This document shows positions 9,690-18,116 of a DNA stretch of 64,000 nt, piece after piece; positions within the stretch are counted from its first letter, which is position 1, and each line of letters begins with the position of its first letter. Position numbers and translations under genes: made by a program. The notes under the pieces were generated by a model. The model made no database searches and was not told where the DNA came from. It saw nothing but the letters and a program-made list of their open reading frames with translations. Source of the stretch: Pseudomonadota bacterium (GTDB lineage Bacteria; Campylobacterota; Campylobacteria; Campylobacterales; Campylobacteraceae); NCBI GenBank assembly GCA_002746565.1, contig PDPI01000022.1, forward strand, positions 58,508-122,507, read 5' to 3'.

Positions 9690-10072
9690 TAGCTTACGGG
9701 GCATATATAAAAGGGGATTTGAGTTTTGAATGTCGTTTGCATGTGGATGGAGAATTAGAGGGCGATATCAAATCAACCAATATGGTAGTTATAGGAAAAA
9801 GAGGTAAAATAAAAGGCGACCTAAAAGCTGATAAGTTGGTTGTGAATGGAAGTTTTGAAGGCAGTGCTGATTGTGATAGGGTTGAAGTTTTAGAGGGTGG
9901 AGTTTTTATAGGTGATGTTGCATCTGAAGAGCTTACCATCGAAGCAAAGGCAAAATTTCAAGGTCAAAGCAAGATAAAGACCAATGAGGTGGAGTATAGT
10001 CAAGCCATACCGATCTTGGAGTCTTTAGAAACTTTAGATGTTGAAAATGATACAAAGGAAAAAAAGTCCTAA
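9602..10072 (+). CDS. ccmA: Bactofilin (CcmA-type polymer-forming protein)
   Basis: Bactofilins form non-nucleotide cytoskeletal filaments; CcmA of H. pylori helps place shape-determining peptidases. The 156-residue protein has the bactofilin repeat pattern (YIKGDLSFECRLHVDGELEG, then GKIKGDLKADKLVVNG) of a right-handed beta helix at residues about 30-130, with a flexible N-terminus and an acidic/lysine tail. The ATG with upstream AGGAG lies inside the M23 gene, so the N-terminal disordered region and the peptidase C-terminus are encoded by overlapping frames. Confidence 0.92.
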   Translation: MAIFSKSNNHRQGQSRNPQTGRQNSETTVIAYGAYIKGDLSFECRLHVDGELEGDIKSTNMVVIGKRGKIKGDLKADKLVVNGSFEGSADCDRVEVLEGGVFIGDVASEELTIEAKAKFQGQSKIKTNEVEYSQAIPILESLETLDVENDTKEKKS

Positions 10073-10083
10073 TAAGGAAATAT

Positions 10084-13065
10084 TTGCAAGCTTGTGTCTA
10101 TGAATTTTTAAAAAATAAAAATGATTGTGAGGTTTTGATCGCCTCAAATGATAAGCAAAGCCAAAGTATTGGCGATCTTGTTTCGTTTTTGGGATTAAAA
10201 CCTTTTATTTTGCCTGATTTTAGGGCAAGTTTTGGGGATGATTTACGTTCATTTAGTGAAGAGTTTAGCCTGCTTTTAGCAACTTTAAACCTTTATGAGA
10301 GTGAGCAAAATCCTAAAAAAATCCTGATCTCACCCATAAAAACCATCATACACGATCTACCAAATGCTAAGCTTTTGAAAACTTTGCATCTAGAATTTGG
10401 TCAAAATTTAGATCTTAAAAAATTAAAGCAAAAACTACTTTTTTGGGGATATGAATTTGTAGATGTGGTTGAAGAAAAGGGCGAGGTTTCTTTTCGCGGG
10501 GATATTATCGATATTTTTTCTCCAGATTTTATAAACCCAGTTCGCATTAGTTTATTTGACGATGAAATCGAAAGTATTAGGGAATTTTCCTGTGAGGATC
10601 AAAAAAGCTCTAAAGATGAACTTGAAAAAATAAAGATTTTGCCTGCACTTTTTTCTTTGAATGAAGATGAATATGAGCAGATGAATCAAAAGCTAAGCCA
10701 AATAAAAACCGATTCTTTCATACAAGATATGGTATCTTTAGGTTTTTGGACCCTATCTTCTGCCCAAAGTCAAAATTTTTTAAAAATAAAAAAATGTTAT
10801 ATTCTTCCAGATGCAAAAGCTTTGATTGGGGAGTTAAAAGAATTTGAAGATAATCCAAACAAAGAACTCTTAGATCTAGTTCCGCAAATTCCAGAAGAGA
10901 AAGAATATAAAAACATAATCACAAGTAATATTCCTGAATTTTTAAGTTTTCATAAAGATAAAAAGATAAATATTTTAGCCAAAAATGAAGCCTTGGTTAA
11001 GGCTTTAGATCTAGATAAAGATTTAAAAATTTACTACAAAAAAAGCCCTTTTGTGGTCAATATAATGGGCAAGAATGAGATAATAATCTCCCTAAATAAA
11101 CCACAAAAAAAGCAAAGGCGAAGAAAAAAAGCATCTATTGTTTTGGATGAACTTAAAATAAATGATTACATTGTCCATGAAAGCTATGGAATAGGCATTT
11201 TTAAAGGGCTTAAAAAAACCATGGTTTTGGGTGTTACGAAAGATTTTGTGGAAATTGCATATCAGGGAGATGATAAACTTTTATTGCCCGTAGAAAACCT
11301 TGATGTTATAGATAGATATGTGAGCGAGAGTGGAACTTTAGCGGTTGTGGATAGGCTTGGCAGGGGTAGTTTTTTAAGGCTCAAACAAAAGGTTAAGGCT
11401 AAGCTTTTTGAAATAGCAGAGCAAATCGTTAAAATGGCTGCAAAAAGGGAACTTATGGAGGCTAAACCCATAGATTCCCATGAGAGAGAATTAAATGATT
11501 TTCGCTTAAATTCTGGTTTTATTTACACAAAAGATCAAGAAAAGGCGGTTGAAGATATTTTGAATGACCTTAAAAGTGGCAATGTTATGGATAGATTGCT
11601 AAGTGCTGATGTGGGTTTTGGGAAAACTGAAGTTGCCATGAATGCCATACTAGCTTGCGTTAAAAGTGGTTATCAGGCTTTATTTTTAGCACCCACAACC
11701 TTGCTTTCATCTCAGCATTTTAAGTCTTTAAAAATTAGATTTGATGGGTTTGACATTAGGGTAAATAAGATTGATAGATTTGTAAGTAGCAAGGATAAAA
11801 AGTCAATATTTTCACTTTTTGAAGATGGAAAGATTGATGTACTTGTGGGAACCCACGCACTTTTAGGCATAAAGGCAAAAAATCTAGCCCTTTTGGTCAT
11901 AGATGAAGAGCATAAATTTGGAGTAAAACAAAAGGAAAAATTAAAACAATTAAGTGAAAATATGCATCTTTTATCCATGTCTGCAACCCCAATTCCAAGA
12001 AGTCTAAACATGGCGCTTAGTTCCATAAAAGGCTATTCGCAGATTTTAACTCCTCCAAGCGAGAGGGAAGATGTGAGAACCTTTGTTAAAGAATATGATG
12101 AAAGTTTATTAAAAGAAATTATAATGCGTGAACTGCGTCGGGGTGGTCAGATATTTTATGTTCACAATCGCATTGCAAGTATAGAGCAAAAGGCAAAAGA
12201 GTTAAGGCAAATTTACCCAAAGCTTCGCATTTTAGTCCTCCATTCCAAGGTTAGCCCAGCCATCAGCGAAAAAGAAATGATAAACTTTGAAAGTGGAGAG
12301 TATGACATGCTTCTCTCAACTTCCATCATAGAATCAGGCATCCATCTACCAAATGTAAATACCATGATAGTGGACAATTCCGACCGCTTCGGGATGGCAG
12401 ATTTGCACCAATTACGTGGGCGAGTAGGGCGAGGAAGTAGGCAAGGATACTGCTATTTGCTAGTTGATGATAAGCAGGTTTTGAGTGATAGTGCTAAAAA
12501 GCGTCTTATAGCTTTAGAGGCAAATTCATTTTTAGGTTCAGGTTCGGTTTTAGCTTATCATGATCTAGAAATAAGAGGCGGGGGAAATTTAGTGGGAGAA
12601 GCCCAAAGTGGGCATATCAAAAATATAGGCTATTCTCTATATCTAAAAATGCTCGAAGATGCCATAAATACCTTACTTAACAACAAAAGCGTAAAAAGAA
12701 ATGATATTGATCTAAAACTTAGTGTCAATGCCTATCTAAGCGATATATTAATAGCCGAAGATAGGGTTAGGTTGGAGCTTTATAGAAGGCTTAGTAAGTG
12801 CGAGAATGTGAATGAAGTTTATGAGATAGAAGGGGAGATAGAAGATAGATTTGGTAAGCTAGATAGCCATACCTTGGGCTTTTTGCAAGTTATCATCATA
12901 AAAATCTTAGCCCAAAAAACAAATACCATCTCAATAACAAACTATGGACAAAATATAAGTATAAGCAGTGGTGATGGTAAAAAAATAACATTAAAATCTA
13001 AAAGTAAAGATGATGATGATATTTTGGCAACTTTGCTTGAATATTTTAGAAAAGAGGTAAAGTGA
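10084..13065 (+). CDS. mfd: Transcription-repair coupling factor Mfd
   Basis: DNA translocase that removes stalled RNA polymerase and recruits UvrA to lesions. The 993-residue protein has a UvrB-like N-terminal module, the RNA-polymerase-interaction domain (INDYIVHESYGIGIFKGL near residue 360), a RecG-like motor with DVGFGKTEVA and DEEH boxes, motif VI QLRGRVGRG, and a TRCF C-terminal domain. It is shorter than the E. coli protein (1148), as is usual in Campylobacterota. Start is TTG at 10084 with AAGGAAATA upstream; no better in-frame start is near. uvrB is also in the window at 21.9 kb. Confidence 0.96.
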   Translation: MQACVYEFLKNKNDCEVLIASNDKQSQSIGDLVSFLGLKPFILPDFRASFGDDLRSFSEEFSLLLATLNLYESEQNPKKILISPIKTIIHDLPNAKLLKTLHLEFGQNLDLKKLKQKLLFWGYEFVDVVEEKGEVSFRGDIIDIFSPDFINPVRISLFDDEIESIREFSCEDQKSSKDELEKIKILPALFSLNEDEYEQMNQKLSQIKTDSFIQDMVSLGFWTLSSAQSQNFLKIKKCYILPDAKALIGELKEFEDNPNKELLDLVPQIPEEKEYKNIITSNIPEFLSFHKDKKINILAKNEALVKALDLDKDLKIYYKKSPFVVNIMGKNEIIISLNKPQKKQRRRKKASIVLDELKINDYIVHESYGIGIFKGLKKTMVLGVTKDFVEIAYQGDDKLLLPVENLDVIDRYVSESGTLAVVDRLGRGSFLRLKQKVKAKLFEIAEQIVKMAAKRELMEAKPIDSHERELNDFRLNSGFIYTKDQEKAVEDILNDLKSGNVMDRLLSADVGFGKTEVAMNAILACVKSGYQALFLAPTTLLSSQHFKSLKIRFDGFDIRVNKIDRFVSSKDKKSIFSLFEDGKIDVLVGTHALLGIKAKNLALLVIDEEHKFGVKQKEKLKQLSENMHLLSMSATPIPRSLNMALSSIKGYSQILTPPSEREDVRTFVKEYDESLLKEIIMRELRRGGQIFYVHNRIASIEQKAKELRQIYPKLRILVLHSKVSPAISEKEMINFESGEYDMLLSTSIIESGIHLPNVNTMIVDNSDRFGMADLHQLRGRVGRGSRQGYCYLLVDDKQVLSDSAKKRLIALEANSFLGSGSVLAYHDLEIRGGGNLVGEAQSGHIKNIGYSLYLKMLEDAINTLLNNKSVKRNDIDLKLSVNAYLSDILIAEDRVRLELYRRLSKCENVNEVYEIEGEIEDRFGKLDSHTLGFLQVIIIKILAQKTNTISITNYGQNISISSGDGKKITLKSKSKDDDDILATLLEYFRKEVK

Positions 13066-13826
13066 TGTTGGATTGGAAAAAGTATAAGGCGGGGATTTAT
13101 AGGGGTAAGACTGAGAGTATCAGAGGTGTTAGAGAGGTTGATCCGATAAGTTTAAATGATCTTATAGGTATCGACAGACAAAAACAAACTTTACTTGAAA
13201 ATACAAGATCATTTTTGTTTGGTAAATCCTATAATCACGCCCTTTTATGGGGAGCTAGGGGTATGGGAAAATCGGCCTTGATAAAATCCATGTTAAATGA
13301 GTTTGCTAGCGATGGATTAAGGCTTATTGAGATATCTAGGGATGATTTGAGGGATTTGCCCTATATTGTAGATTCCATTAGAGAATTAGAATATAAATTT
13401 ATAATATTTTGTGATGACTTATCCTTTGAAAAAGGGGATGATAGCTATAAGGGTTTAAAGCCCATTTTAGAGGGTTCTATCGAGATTGCACCCAAAAATG
13501 TGGTGGTTTACGCCTCATCAAATAGAAGGCATCTAGTTAGTGAGATAAATGCTGATAATGAAGGAGTTCATGTGAGCCAAAGGGAGATTCATTATTCAGA
13601 TGCCATAGAAGAAAAAATTTCCCTTTCCGATAGATTTGGCTTATGGATAAGCTTTTACCAGGGCAGTTTTGAGGATTTTTTAAAGATAGTGGATAGTTAT
13701 TTTAAAGATTTTAAAGGCAACACAGATGAATTACATAAAAAGGCTAAAGAGTTTGCAAATATGAGATCTAGTAGAAGTGGGCGATGTGCTAAACAATTTT
13801 ATAATTTTTATAAAGATTTATCATGA
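13065..13826 (+). CDS. DUF815-family AAA+ ATPase
   Basis: P-loop ATPase of the DUF815 family, whose cellular job is not established. Walker A is GARGMGKSALIK (around residue 62) and Walker B is FIIFCDDLSFE; the family phrases YASSNRRHL and SLSDRFGLW are present. The track begins at a GTG three bases earlier; ATG at 13065, whose A is the last base of the mfd stop, is the more likely start. It overlaps the next gene by ATGA. Position directly after mfd is shared with Campylobacter jejuni as I recall it, but this does not prove a repair function. Confidence 0.88.
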   Translation: MLDWKKYKAGIYRGKTESIRGVREVDPISLNDLIGIDRQKQTLLENTRSFLFGKSYNHALLWGARGMGKSALIKSMLNEFASDGLRLIEISRDDLRDLPYIVDSIRELEYKFIIFCDDLSFEKGDDSYKGLKPILEGSIEIAPKNVVVYASSNRRHLVSEINADNEGVHVSQREIHYSDAIEEKISLSDRFGLWISFYQGSFEDFLKIVDSYFKDFKGNTDELHKKAKEFANMRSSRSGRCAKQFYNFYKDLS

Positions 13827-14623
13827 GATTTGCTTTTTTGGGAGATGTAGTTGGTCGCCCTGGTCGCGAAATGATAAAAAAGCATCTAAAAGATTTAAGG
13901 CAAAAACATAATATAGATGCAGTCATAGCAAACACTGAAAACGCAAGTCATGGCTTTGGTTTAACCACTAAAAATGCGGTCGAGCTTTTTTCATATGGCA
14001 TTGATTTAATGAGTGGGGGAAATCATACTTGGGATAAAAAAGATTTATATCCAAACCTTGAGAGTATGCCAATTTTAAGACCATTAAACTATCCTGATGG
14101 AACCATGGGTAAGGGAATAGGGTATCTAGAAATTGGAGATTTTAAACTCTGCGTTATAAATTTAATGGGAATTTTTGCCATGCCATGGTGCGAAAATCCT
14201 TTCATCAAAATCCAAAAAGAGTTGGAAAATTTAGATCAAAATGATGGCATTTTCATAGACTTTCATGCCGAAGCAACAAGCGAAAAAAGAGCCCTAATGC
14301 AACTTTTAAAAGGTAAGGTAGCAGGAATAGTAGGAACTCACACCCATATAGGAACTGATGATTTGTGCATAGAAGATGGAACCATGTATTTAAGTGATAT
14401 TGGTTTAACAGGATGTAGGGATGGGGTTATAGGTATGGATAGCAAAGCCCCATTAAAGCGCTTTTTAACAGGACTTCCAGCGTCTTTTGATATTCCAAAA
14501 AAATGCAAACCCATCTTGCAAATGCTTATTTTTGATGTGGAAGAGGGCAAATGCGTGAATGCTTATAAACTTAAAATTCTAGATGATAAAGAATATATAA
14601 GCGAAGCTTTTTTGGAAAAATAG
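13823..14623 (+). CDS. YmdB-type metallophosphoesterase (TIGR00282 family)
   Basis: Dinuclear-metal phosphoesterase; the Bacillus subtilis member YmdB hydrolyses cyclic nucleotides and affects RNA turnover. Metal ligands are visible in order: GDVVGRPGR at the N-terminus, NTENASHG, GGNHTWDKK, DFHAEATSEK and GTHTHIGTDD. At 266 residues the length is normal for the family. The ATG overlaps the preceding stop (ATGA), so it is the last gene of the long forward run. The natural substrate in this organism is unknown. Confidence 0.9.
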   Translation: MRFAFLGDVVGRPGREMIKKHLKDLRQKHNIDAVIANTENASHGFGLTTKNAVELFSYGIDLMSGGNHTWDKKDLYPNLESMPILRPLNYPDGTMGKGIGYLEIGDFKLCVINLMGIFAMPWCENPFIKIQKELENLDQNDGIFIDFHAEATSEKRALMQLLKGKVAGIVGTHTHIGTDDLCIEDGTMYLSDIGLTGCRDGVIGMDSKAPLKRFLTGLPASFDIPKKCKPILQMLIFDVEEGKCVNAYKLKILDDKEYISEAFLEK

Positions 14624-14640
14624 ACTTTACTTATAAGATT

Positions 14641-14664
14641 TTAGTGTTTAATTTTAAATACTAA
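14641..14664. promoter_or_regulatory. Palindromic operator-like site 1
   Basis: TTAGTGTTTAA-TT-TTAAATACTAA is a near-perfect 24-base palindrome. Its half-sites fit TTAGT(A/G)T(C/T)TAA, the same as in site 2. It ends four bases upstream of the -35 box of the following promoter, and begins exactly 60 bases before site 2. Seen directly; its use as a protein-binding site is inference. Confidence 0.75.
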
Positions 14665-14667
14665 CTA

Positions 14668-14696
14668 TTGACATTTTTATCTAAATAAGATATACT
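14668..14696 (+). promoter_or_regulatory. Near-consensus sigma70 promoter of the ATPase gene
   Basis: TTGACA, a 17-base spacer, then TATACT. A full -35 box is unusual in this window, where most promoters show only a -10 element. Predicted transcription start is near 14703, inside operator site 2. A very strong core promoter bracketed by operators suggests that expression is normally repressed. Confidence 0.85.
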
Positions 14697-14700
14697 ACTT

Positions 14701-14724
14701 TTAGTATCTAATTTTAAACACTAA
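14701..14724. promoter_or_regulatory. Palindromic operator-like site 2
   Basis: TTAGTATCTAA-TT-TTAAACACTAA, the second 24-base palindrome, covers the predicted transcription start and ends at the ribosome-binding site (AAAAGGATG). All four half-sites of sites 1 and 2 fit one consensus. A protein bound here would block initiation; the two sites on either side of the promoter would also allow looping or cooperative binding. Confidence 0.75.
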
Positions 14725-14735
14725 AAGGATGTGTT

Positions 14736-15821
14736 ATGGCTTCTCCATTTCCCTATGAAAGTTTTGCTTCCCATGAAACCTTTTATGGAAGAAAAAAAGA
14801 GATCAAAACTATCTTGGATTTTGCAAATTCTTCAAACAATTTAGTTATTTATTCTAAAAGAAGATTAGGTAAGAGTTCGCTTATAAAAGAGGCGTTTAGG
14901 GGTAGGGATGAATATTTATTTATATATTGTGATGTATTTGATATCTCATCAAAGGAAGATTTTGCGAAAAAACTGATAAACTCTTTGCCAAAATCCATAA
15001 ATGGCGATCTAAAAAAGGCAATTTCTAGTTTAAGCAAGATTTTTAAAAGGGTAAATTTATCCTATACCATAGATCCAAACAGCGGAAAAGTTAGCATCAG
15101 ACCAGAGCTTAGAGCTTTGAGTTATGATGATATGATGGAAGAATTTTTCAATGCCATATTTGAATTATCAAAAAAGCAAAAGGTAGTTCTAGCCATAGAT
15201 GAATTTCAACAAATCGCCCAGATAAAAGACGCTAAAATCAGTGCTAGGCTTAGAGAATATATGCAAATGGGTAAAAATATTTCCTATGTGTTTTTAGGCT
15301 CAAAACGCCACATGCTAAATTCTTTATTTGAGTATAAAGCCCCCTTATTTGAACAAGCAACTCCCATGCATCTAGGATCTTTAAAGATTGATGATATTTA
15401 TAATTTTAGTTCAAAACATTTAAAAATAAGCAAAGATTTGGTGGAATATATCTTTGATCTATGCCATGGGGAAACAAAGCTTATGCAACATATTTTCCAC
15501 CTGCTTTATCAAAATTTTAAACGAAGGAAAATAAGCCAAGAGCTTATAATACTATGCCTAGATGAGATCATAAATGCAAAATCTTCAGCCTATAAAATCA
15601 TTTACGATAGCTTCAGCCTAAACCAAAAAAAAGCTTTCAAAATCCTTTCAAAATACAAAAAAAATATCTACACCAAAGAATTACTTGATGAGTTTGGCAT
15701 CTCAAAAGATAGCATGCAAAGCTCCCTAAAAGCTTTATTTAAGCGTGAAATAGTGGATAAAGAAGATGAGGTTTGGTTCATTCCCGATAGAGCTTTTGAG
15801 ATCTGGGGTGAGAGGTTTTAG
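14736..15821 (+). CDS. ATPase_2/STAND-type ATPase with C-terminal winged helix
   Basis: A 361-residue P-loop ATPase of the group usually called archaeal-type ATPase (PF01637-like). The N-terminus SHETFYGRKKEIKTIL is the family start, Walker A is YSKRRLGKSSLIKEAF (about residue 45) and Walker B is VVLAIDEFQQI (about residue 150). Residues about 285-361 read as a winged-helix DNA-binding domain (KAFKILSKYKK, then a recognition-helix-like segment DEFGISKDSMQSSLKAL). The ATG has AAGGATG upstream. It is driven by a strong promoter between two matching palindromes and is followed at zero spacing by a DNA glycosylase gene. Autoregulation through its own winged helix is a reasonable inference. Biological role unknown. 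Confidence 0.82.
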   Translation: MASPFPYESFASHETFYGRKKEIKTILDFANSSNNLVIYSKRRLGKSSLIKEAFRGRDEYLFIYCDVFDISSKEDFAKKLINSLPKSINGDLKKAISSLSKIFKRVNLSYTIDPNSGKVSIRPELRALSYDDMMEEFFNAIFELSKKQKVVLAIDEFQQIAQIKDAKISARLREYMQMGKNISYVFLGSKRHMLNSLFEYKAPLFEQATPMHLGSLKIDDIYNFSSKHLKISKDLVEYIFDLCHGETKLMQHIFHLLYQNFKRRKISQELIILCLDEIINAKSSAYKIIYDSFSLNQKKAFKILSKYKKNIYTKELLDEFGISKDSMQSSLKALFKREIVDKEDEVWFIPDRAFEIWGERF

Positions 15822-16475
15822 ATGGATAGTTTTGATCTTTTAGATGTTTTAAAATCCCAGTTTACCCCAGATGAGCCATATTGGTGGCCAAATGCTGGAA
15901 GTTTTGAGGTTGTTGTGGGAGCAGTTTTAACCCAGCAAACTAAGTGGGAAAATGTGGAAGCAAGCTTAGAAAATCTAAAAGAAAAAGATTTGCTACATGT
16001 GGAAAATTTGGCTATGTGTGATGAATTAATATTGCAAGAGTTTATTCACCCTAGTGGATTTTATCGCAAAAAAGCCAAGGTTTTGAAAACTTTATGTCAA
16101 AATATCTTAAATGATTTTAGTTCCTATGAAGAATTTGTTTTAAATGTGGATCGTGTTTGGCTTTTAGATCAAAGGGGTATAGGATTTGAAAGTGCCGATA
16201 GTATTTTAAATTATGCTCTTTTAAGGGATGTTTTTGTGGTCGATAGCTATACAAACCGCCTTTTATCAAATCTTGGTTTTTATTTTGAAAGTTACGATGA
16301 ACTTCAAGATTGGATGATGGATGGTTTAGATCAAAGGGTTTACAGGCTGTATCCAAAGGATGTGCCAATGTCACAAGTTTATGCAAGATTTCATGGAAAA
16401 ATAGTTATGTTCTGTAAGGAACATTTAAGGGGCAGGAAATTGAGCCAAAGGGGTAGGGAGATTTTAGGCATCTAA
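15822..16475 (+). CDS. MagIII-like 3-methyladenine DNA glycosylase (EndoIII superfamily)
   Basis: Helix-hairpin-helix base-excision glycosylase, most like H. pylori MagIII, which removes alkylated purines. The 217-residue protein has FEVVVGAVLTQQTKWENVE near residue 28, the HhH-like region LLDQRGIGFESADSIL, and the catalytic-aspartate segment VFVVDSYTNRL. The four-cysteine iron-sulfur cluster loop of EndoIII is absent, as in MagIII. Its ATG follows the ATPase TAG stop without a gap, so both are made from one regulated message. Substrate is inferred from family resemblance only. Confidence 0.82.
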   Translation: MDSFDLLDVLKSQFTPDEPYWWPNAGSFEVVVGAVLTQQTKWENVEASLENLKEKDLLHVENLAMCDELILQEFIHPSGFYRKKAKVLKTLCQNILNDFSSYEEFVLNVDRVWLLDQRGIGFESADSILNYALLRDVFVVDSYTNRLLSNLGFYFESYDELQDWMMDGLDQRVYRLYPKDVPMSQVYARFHGKIVMFCKEHLRGRKLSQRGREILGI

Positions 16476-16490
16476 TCTCCCCAGTATTTT

Positions 16491-16718
16491 TTACAAATTA
16501 TGCTCTTTCTTATACTCAACTATCATAGCATAAGCCTCATCTTTGAGCCTTAGTTTTTCTTTTTTTAGGGTTTCTAGGGATAGGTCATCCATGTGTTCTC
16601 TCCCTTCTTCTACGTTGGCAATTTGCTGATCTAATTCGTTGTGTTTTTCAAAAATCTTAGCAAAATGTGCGTTTTTTTGTTTTATTTTTGTGATGATATC
16701 ACGATATTCATGTAGCAT
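16491..16718 (-). CDS. Small DUF465 / YdcH-family protein
   Basis: A 75-residue, highly charged, alpha-helical protein with the DUF465 pattern: HNELDQQI, then LETLKKEKLRLKDEAY. The family is widespread in Proteobacteria and its function is not known. The ATG has AGGAGAAA upstream. It converges with the glycosylase gene with a 15-base gap. I recall the C. jejuni homologue lying near rpmB and rpe, which are also nearby here. Confidence 0.85.
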   Translation of the reverse strand: MLHEYRDIITKIKQKNAHFAKIFEKHNELDQQIANVEEGREHMDDLSLETLKKEKLRLKDEAYAMIVEYKKEHNL

Positions 16719-16787
16719 GTTTTCTCCTAGTAAAGTTTGTGTAAGTGTATCAAATATGTACTAAAAAAAAGGTAAAAGCTGATTTAT

Positions 16788-16903
16788 GTACCAACTAAAT
16801 TTACATTTAGTCGGTGCTGAGAACGGAAAGCTGAAAACTGATAACTAGTAAGGCAAGCATTTTTCCAAAATGCTATTTATTTTTATATTATTTGATTAGT
16901 GTC
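16788..16903 (+). repeat. Dispersed intergenic repeat, copy A
   Basis: Non-coding element sharing its core with copies B and C: GATAACTAGTAAGG, then AAGCATTTTT, AAAATGC and a right end TATTTGATTAGTGTC. The left end is an imperfect hairpin, CCAACTAAAT-ttac-ATTTAGTCGG. It lies between two reverse-strand genes (argJ 3' end and the DUF465 gene 5' end). Confidence 0.8.
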
Positions 16904-16922
16904 TTTGTTTGAAAAACTATTT

Positions 16923-18116
16923 TTAAGTTCTGTAGTGGGCATTGAGTTTAACATATCCGTATCCAAGATCGCATCCATAAGCCGTAAATTCGCCATCTCC
17001 TATGCCTAAATCACATGTTATTTTGTAGCTTGGTTTTTTCATAACTTTGTGTGCTAGCTCTTCTTTTTGGGGTGCTAGAATGGAGTGTTCATACTCATAT
17101 ACTAAAACATCATCGTAGTGGATTTTTAAACTTTTTTCATCGCATTTGATATTTGATGAACCTATGGTAGATGCTATTCTTCCCCAATTTGGATCTTCCC
17201 CGAAAATTGCTGTTTTTACAAGTAAGGAATTTGAAAGGGCTTTTGCTGCTCTTTGGGCTTCGCTTTTGCTTTTTGCTCCCTTTACGCAAAAACTAACTAT
17301 CTTGCTTGAACCTTCACCATCTTTAACTATCTCTAGGGCGAGGTGGAGAGTTATTTGATCTAGGGCAGCTTTAAAGGCTTTTTTGTCGTAGCTTTGGCTT
17401 TTGCCATTTGCTAGTAACATGAGGGTATCGTTTGTGGAAGTATCTCCATCTACGCTTATGGCATTAAAGCTTTTTTCGTTTGCTCTTAGAAGCAGTTTTT
17501 TCATGTCTTCTTTTGGGATTTTTGTATCTGTTATTATGAAACATAACATGGTTGCCATGGAGGGTTCTATCATTCCAGCACCCTTGCAAATGGCAGCTAC
17601 ATGAAAGGGTTTTTGACCCTTTGGTTCAACTCTCAGACAAATCTCTTTTTTAAATCTATCGGTTGTTAGGATGGCTCGGGCTGCATTGTCAGAATTTTTG
17701 GTTGAGAAATCAAATTTTTTTATGGTATTTATGATTTTTTCTTTATCTAAAGGATAGCCTATAACTCCAGTTGAGCTCATGATAGGATTGTTCACATTTT
17801 TGATGTGAGATAGGATTTCTTTTATGTCTTCAATTCCTTTTTCTCCTGTTAGAGCATTTGCATTTTTTGAGTTTATGAGTAAAAAATCGGTTTTAAAATC
17901 CTTTCCATAGCTTTTAAAATGTTTAATGGGGGCGGCTTGAAAATGATTTGAAGTAAAAAGTGCTTCAACCTCACACAAACAATCACTTCTTATAAAAGCT
18001 AGATCGCCATCAATTTTCTCTCCTATGGATGAGGTTTTGATACCAGAATTTAAGCCATCGCTAAAAAAGCCATCCACATTATCAAGACCACCCTTTAGGG
18101 GAAAAATATCAAACAT
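16923..18116 (-). CDS. argJ: Bifunctional glutamate N-acetyltransferase / amino-acid acetyltransferase
   Basis: Moves the acetyl group from N-acetylornithine to glutamate in arginine biosynthesis; some members also use acetyl-CoA. The 397-residue precursor is normally self-cleaved before a threonine; the segment DGDTSTNDTLML resembles the region just after the family cleavage site, and GAGMIEPSMATMLCF and EDPNWGRIASTIG are the other conserved phrases. Length is typical. Its ATG overlaps the stop of the upstream ion-channel gene by eight bases, indicating a shared transcript, though no functional link is evident. Confidence 0.93.
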   Translation of the reverse strand: MFDIFPLKGGLDNVDGFFSDGLNSGIKTSSIGEKIDGDLAFIRSDCLCEVEALFTSNHFQAAPIKHFKSYGKDFKTDFLLINSKNANALTGEKGIEDIKEILSHIKNVNNPIMSSTGVIGYPLDKEKIINTIKKFDFSTKNSDNAARAILTTDRFKKEICLRVEPKGQKPFHVAAICKGAGMIEPSMATMLCFIITDTKIPKEDMKKLLLRANEKSFNAISVDGDTSTNDTLMLLANGKSQSYDKKAFKAALDQITLHLALEIVKDGEGSSKIVSFCVKGAKSKSEAQRAAKALSNSLLVKTAIFGEDPNWGRIASTIGSSNIKCDEKSLKIHYDDVLVYEYEHSILAPQKEELAHKVMKKPSYKITCDLGIGDGEFTAYGCDLGYGYVKLNAHYRT

